In this document: one piece after another, positions 5,246 to 6,180 of the stretch
Position numbering within the stretch: the stretch's first letter is position 1
How the letters are laid out: every line of letters starts with the position of its first letter
Origin: Candidatus Lindowiibacteriota bacterium
GTDB lineage: Bacteria > Lindowbacteria > 2-12-FULL-62-27
Length of the DNA: 6,180 bases
Direction: 5' to 3'
Assembly: GCA_023249255.1 (NCBI GenBank)
Contig: JAHFCY010000197.1
Coordinates: 1-6,180 of the forward strand
Program-made: the position numbers and the translations under genes
Notes under the pieces: model-generated
Seen by the model: the letters and a program-made list of their open reading frames with translations, nothing else
What the model was told of the DNA's origin: nothing
Database searches by the model: none

Positions 5246-6180
5246 GTGAACCCCATCCCGTCGACGCGTCCCTATTTCAGCCGGAACCAAACGGCCTTTG
5301 TTTTGCGGTCCGTGCGGCAAATCCTTTCGTCCGGGCGGCTCATTCTCGGGCCTTTCACCCGGGATCTCGAAGATCGTTTCCGGCGCTACGTCGGCACACG
5401 CTTCGCCATGGCCGTGAATTCCTGCACGGCCGCGCTCGAAATCGTTCTGCGTCACGCTGATGTTGCGGGTCGCGAGGTCATCGTGCCGACAAACACGTTC
5501 GTCGCCTCCGCCAACGCCGTACTCTTTTCCGGCGGCCGGCCGGTCCTCGCCGACATCGACTCCTCTTCGCTCTGCCTCGACGTCGATGACCTGAAACGCA
5601 AAGTCACGCGCAAGACGCGGGCGGTCATCGTCGTGCACATCGCCGGGCTTGTCCATCCGCGTATCGGGGAGATCCGCACATTTTGCCGCCGCAGGCGGCT
5701 GGTCCTCATCGAGGACGTTGCTCACGCCGCAGGGGCATCGCGGGGTGGGCGAAAGGCCGGGGCGTTTGGAGACGCCGGATGTTTTTCGTTTTATCCGACC
5801 AAGGTGATGACGACAGGCGTGGGCGGAATGATCACGACGAACGACCCGGATCTGGCCGACACCGCCGCGCGCCTGCGGCATCATGGCGCCGGAGCCGGCG
5901 GGCTTACCGACATCCGGCATTTCGGGAACGACTGGGTGATGGATGAAATCCGCGCGGCCATGGGACTCGCCCAGCTTTCGGAACTCGACCGCATGATCGC
6001 GCGCCGGCGGGCCATCGCTGACCGGTACGGCAAGTCCTTGAAGGCGATTTCCGGGGCCGTGCCGCGCGTCGGTAACGGCCTCACCGGCCGGCACGTCTTT
6101 TACAAATATCCGGTGGCCGTTCCATCGGCCCGTGTCCGAAACGTGGTCGTCCGGCTCATGAAGGAACGCCACAAAATCGA
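5246..6180 (+). CDS. DegT/DnrJ/EryC1/StrS family PLP-dependent sugar aminotransferase, 3' partial
   Basis: The frame runs off the window edge after 311 codons; complete family members are roughly 360-400 residues. These fold-type I enzymes use pyridoxal phosphate to transfer an amino group, usually from glutamate, to a keto sugar nucleotide. Seen in order: SSGRLILGPFTRDLEDRF (28-45), NSCTAALE (58-65), VIVPTNTFVASANAV (78-92), IEDVAHAAGA (155-164, with D157 for the pyridine nitrogen), and FSFYPTKVMTTGVGGM (180-195), where K186 is the PLP-binding lysine. FGNDWVMDEIRAAMGLAQL then matches the conserved segment that usually reads NxRMxExxAAxGxxQL. Val192 sits where many relatives have Glu (TGEGG). 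The start is GTG 5246, giving MNPIPSTRPYF, typical of the family; TTG at 5222 is an in-frame alternative overlapping the SDR gene. No clear ribosome binding site precedes it, so translational coupling to the SDR is likely. The SDR may supply the keto sugar, which is inference. Confidence 0.9.
   Translation, partial: MNPIPSTRPYFSRNQTAFVLRSVRQILSSGRLILGPFTRDLEDRFRRYVGTRFAMAVNSCTAALEIVLRHADVAGREVIVPTNTFVASANAVLFSGGRPVLADIDSSSLCLDVDDLKRKVTRKTRAVIVVHIAGLVHPRIGEIRTFCRRRRLVLIEDVAHAAGASRGGRKAGAFGDAGCFSFYPTKVMTTGVGGMITTNDPDLADTAARLRHHGAGAGGLTDIRHFGNDWVMDEIRAAMGLAQLSELDRMIARRRAIADRYGKSLKAISGAVPRVGNGLTGRHVFYKYPVAVPSARVRNVVVRLMKERHKI

Noticed and set aside
5235-5249. ATG at 5235 overlapping the SDR stop (ATGA) as the start of the aminotransferase
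   Set aside because: That frame reads four codons and then hits TGA at 5247-5249. The aminotransferase is in a different frame, with GTG at 5246 as the likely start.
5174-6172. Minus-strand open frame of about 330 codons opposite the aminotransferase
   Set aside because: The plus strand has every PLP-aminotransferase motif in order across this stretch. The antisense product has a low-complexity charged composition, a known effect of GC-rich codon use.

Overview
The window is a GC-rich bacterial segment with tightly packed genes. It joins part of a cell-surface sugar or glycolipid locus to a small accessory patch that looks like defence or toxin-antitoxin material. The polyprenyl-phosphate-sugar-dependent (GT39/PMT-like) membrane glycosyltransferase, the two extended SDR sugar enzymes and the DegT-type aminotransferase are what one expects in an envelope polysaccharide region, most likely of a Gram-negative-type bacterium. 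The lineage cannot be fixed from the sequence. No RNA gene, IS element, CRISPR array or rRNA was seen, and no stretch over 300 bases lacks a gene.

Layout. (1) 3-1091 (+): the 3' part of a two-domain protein. Its N-terminal half reads as a SLOG/DprA-like nucleotide-binding fold. Its C-terminal half is a separate domain with HFT, CFT, PVRY and EREWR motifs, resembling AbiGi/DUF2971-type accessory proteins. (2) 1106-1300 (-): a 64-residue ribbon-helix-helix repressor or antitoxin-like protein with a strong ribosome binding site. It is preceded by a perfect 52-bp palindrome (1315-1366) built from TGATATCA octamers, almost certainly its operator. (3) 1490-2467 (-): an extended SDR of the dihydroflavonol reductase/HpnA-like type. 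(4) 2525-4186 (-, possibly starting at 4276): a multi-pass GT39/PMT-like glycosyltransferase with a periplasmic C-terminal domain. (5) 4297-5238 (+): a second extended SDR of the nucleotide-sugar epimerase/dehydratase type, carrying an in-frame run of ten A. (6) 5246-6180 (+): a DegT/DnrJ/EryC1/StrS aminotransferase cut by the window edge.

How they fit together. Genes 3 and 4 are co-directional on the minus strand. Genes 5 and 6 form a plus-strand pair 7 nt apart. The two groups diverge from a short region around 4187-4296 that contains two back-to-back TTGACA boxes. A plausible reading is that the plus-strand SDR and aminotransferase make an activated amino sugar, while the minus-strand transferase moves a sugar from a lipid carrier to an acceptor outside the cytoplasmic membrane. 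The pathway and products are inference. The left-hand patch (genes 1 and 2, convergent, 14 nt between stop codons) is the most unusual part.
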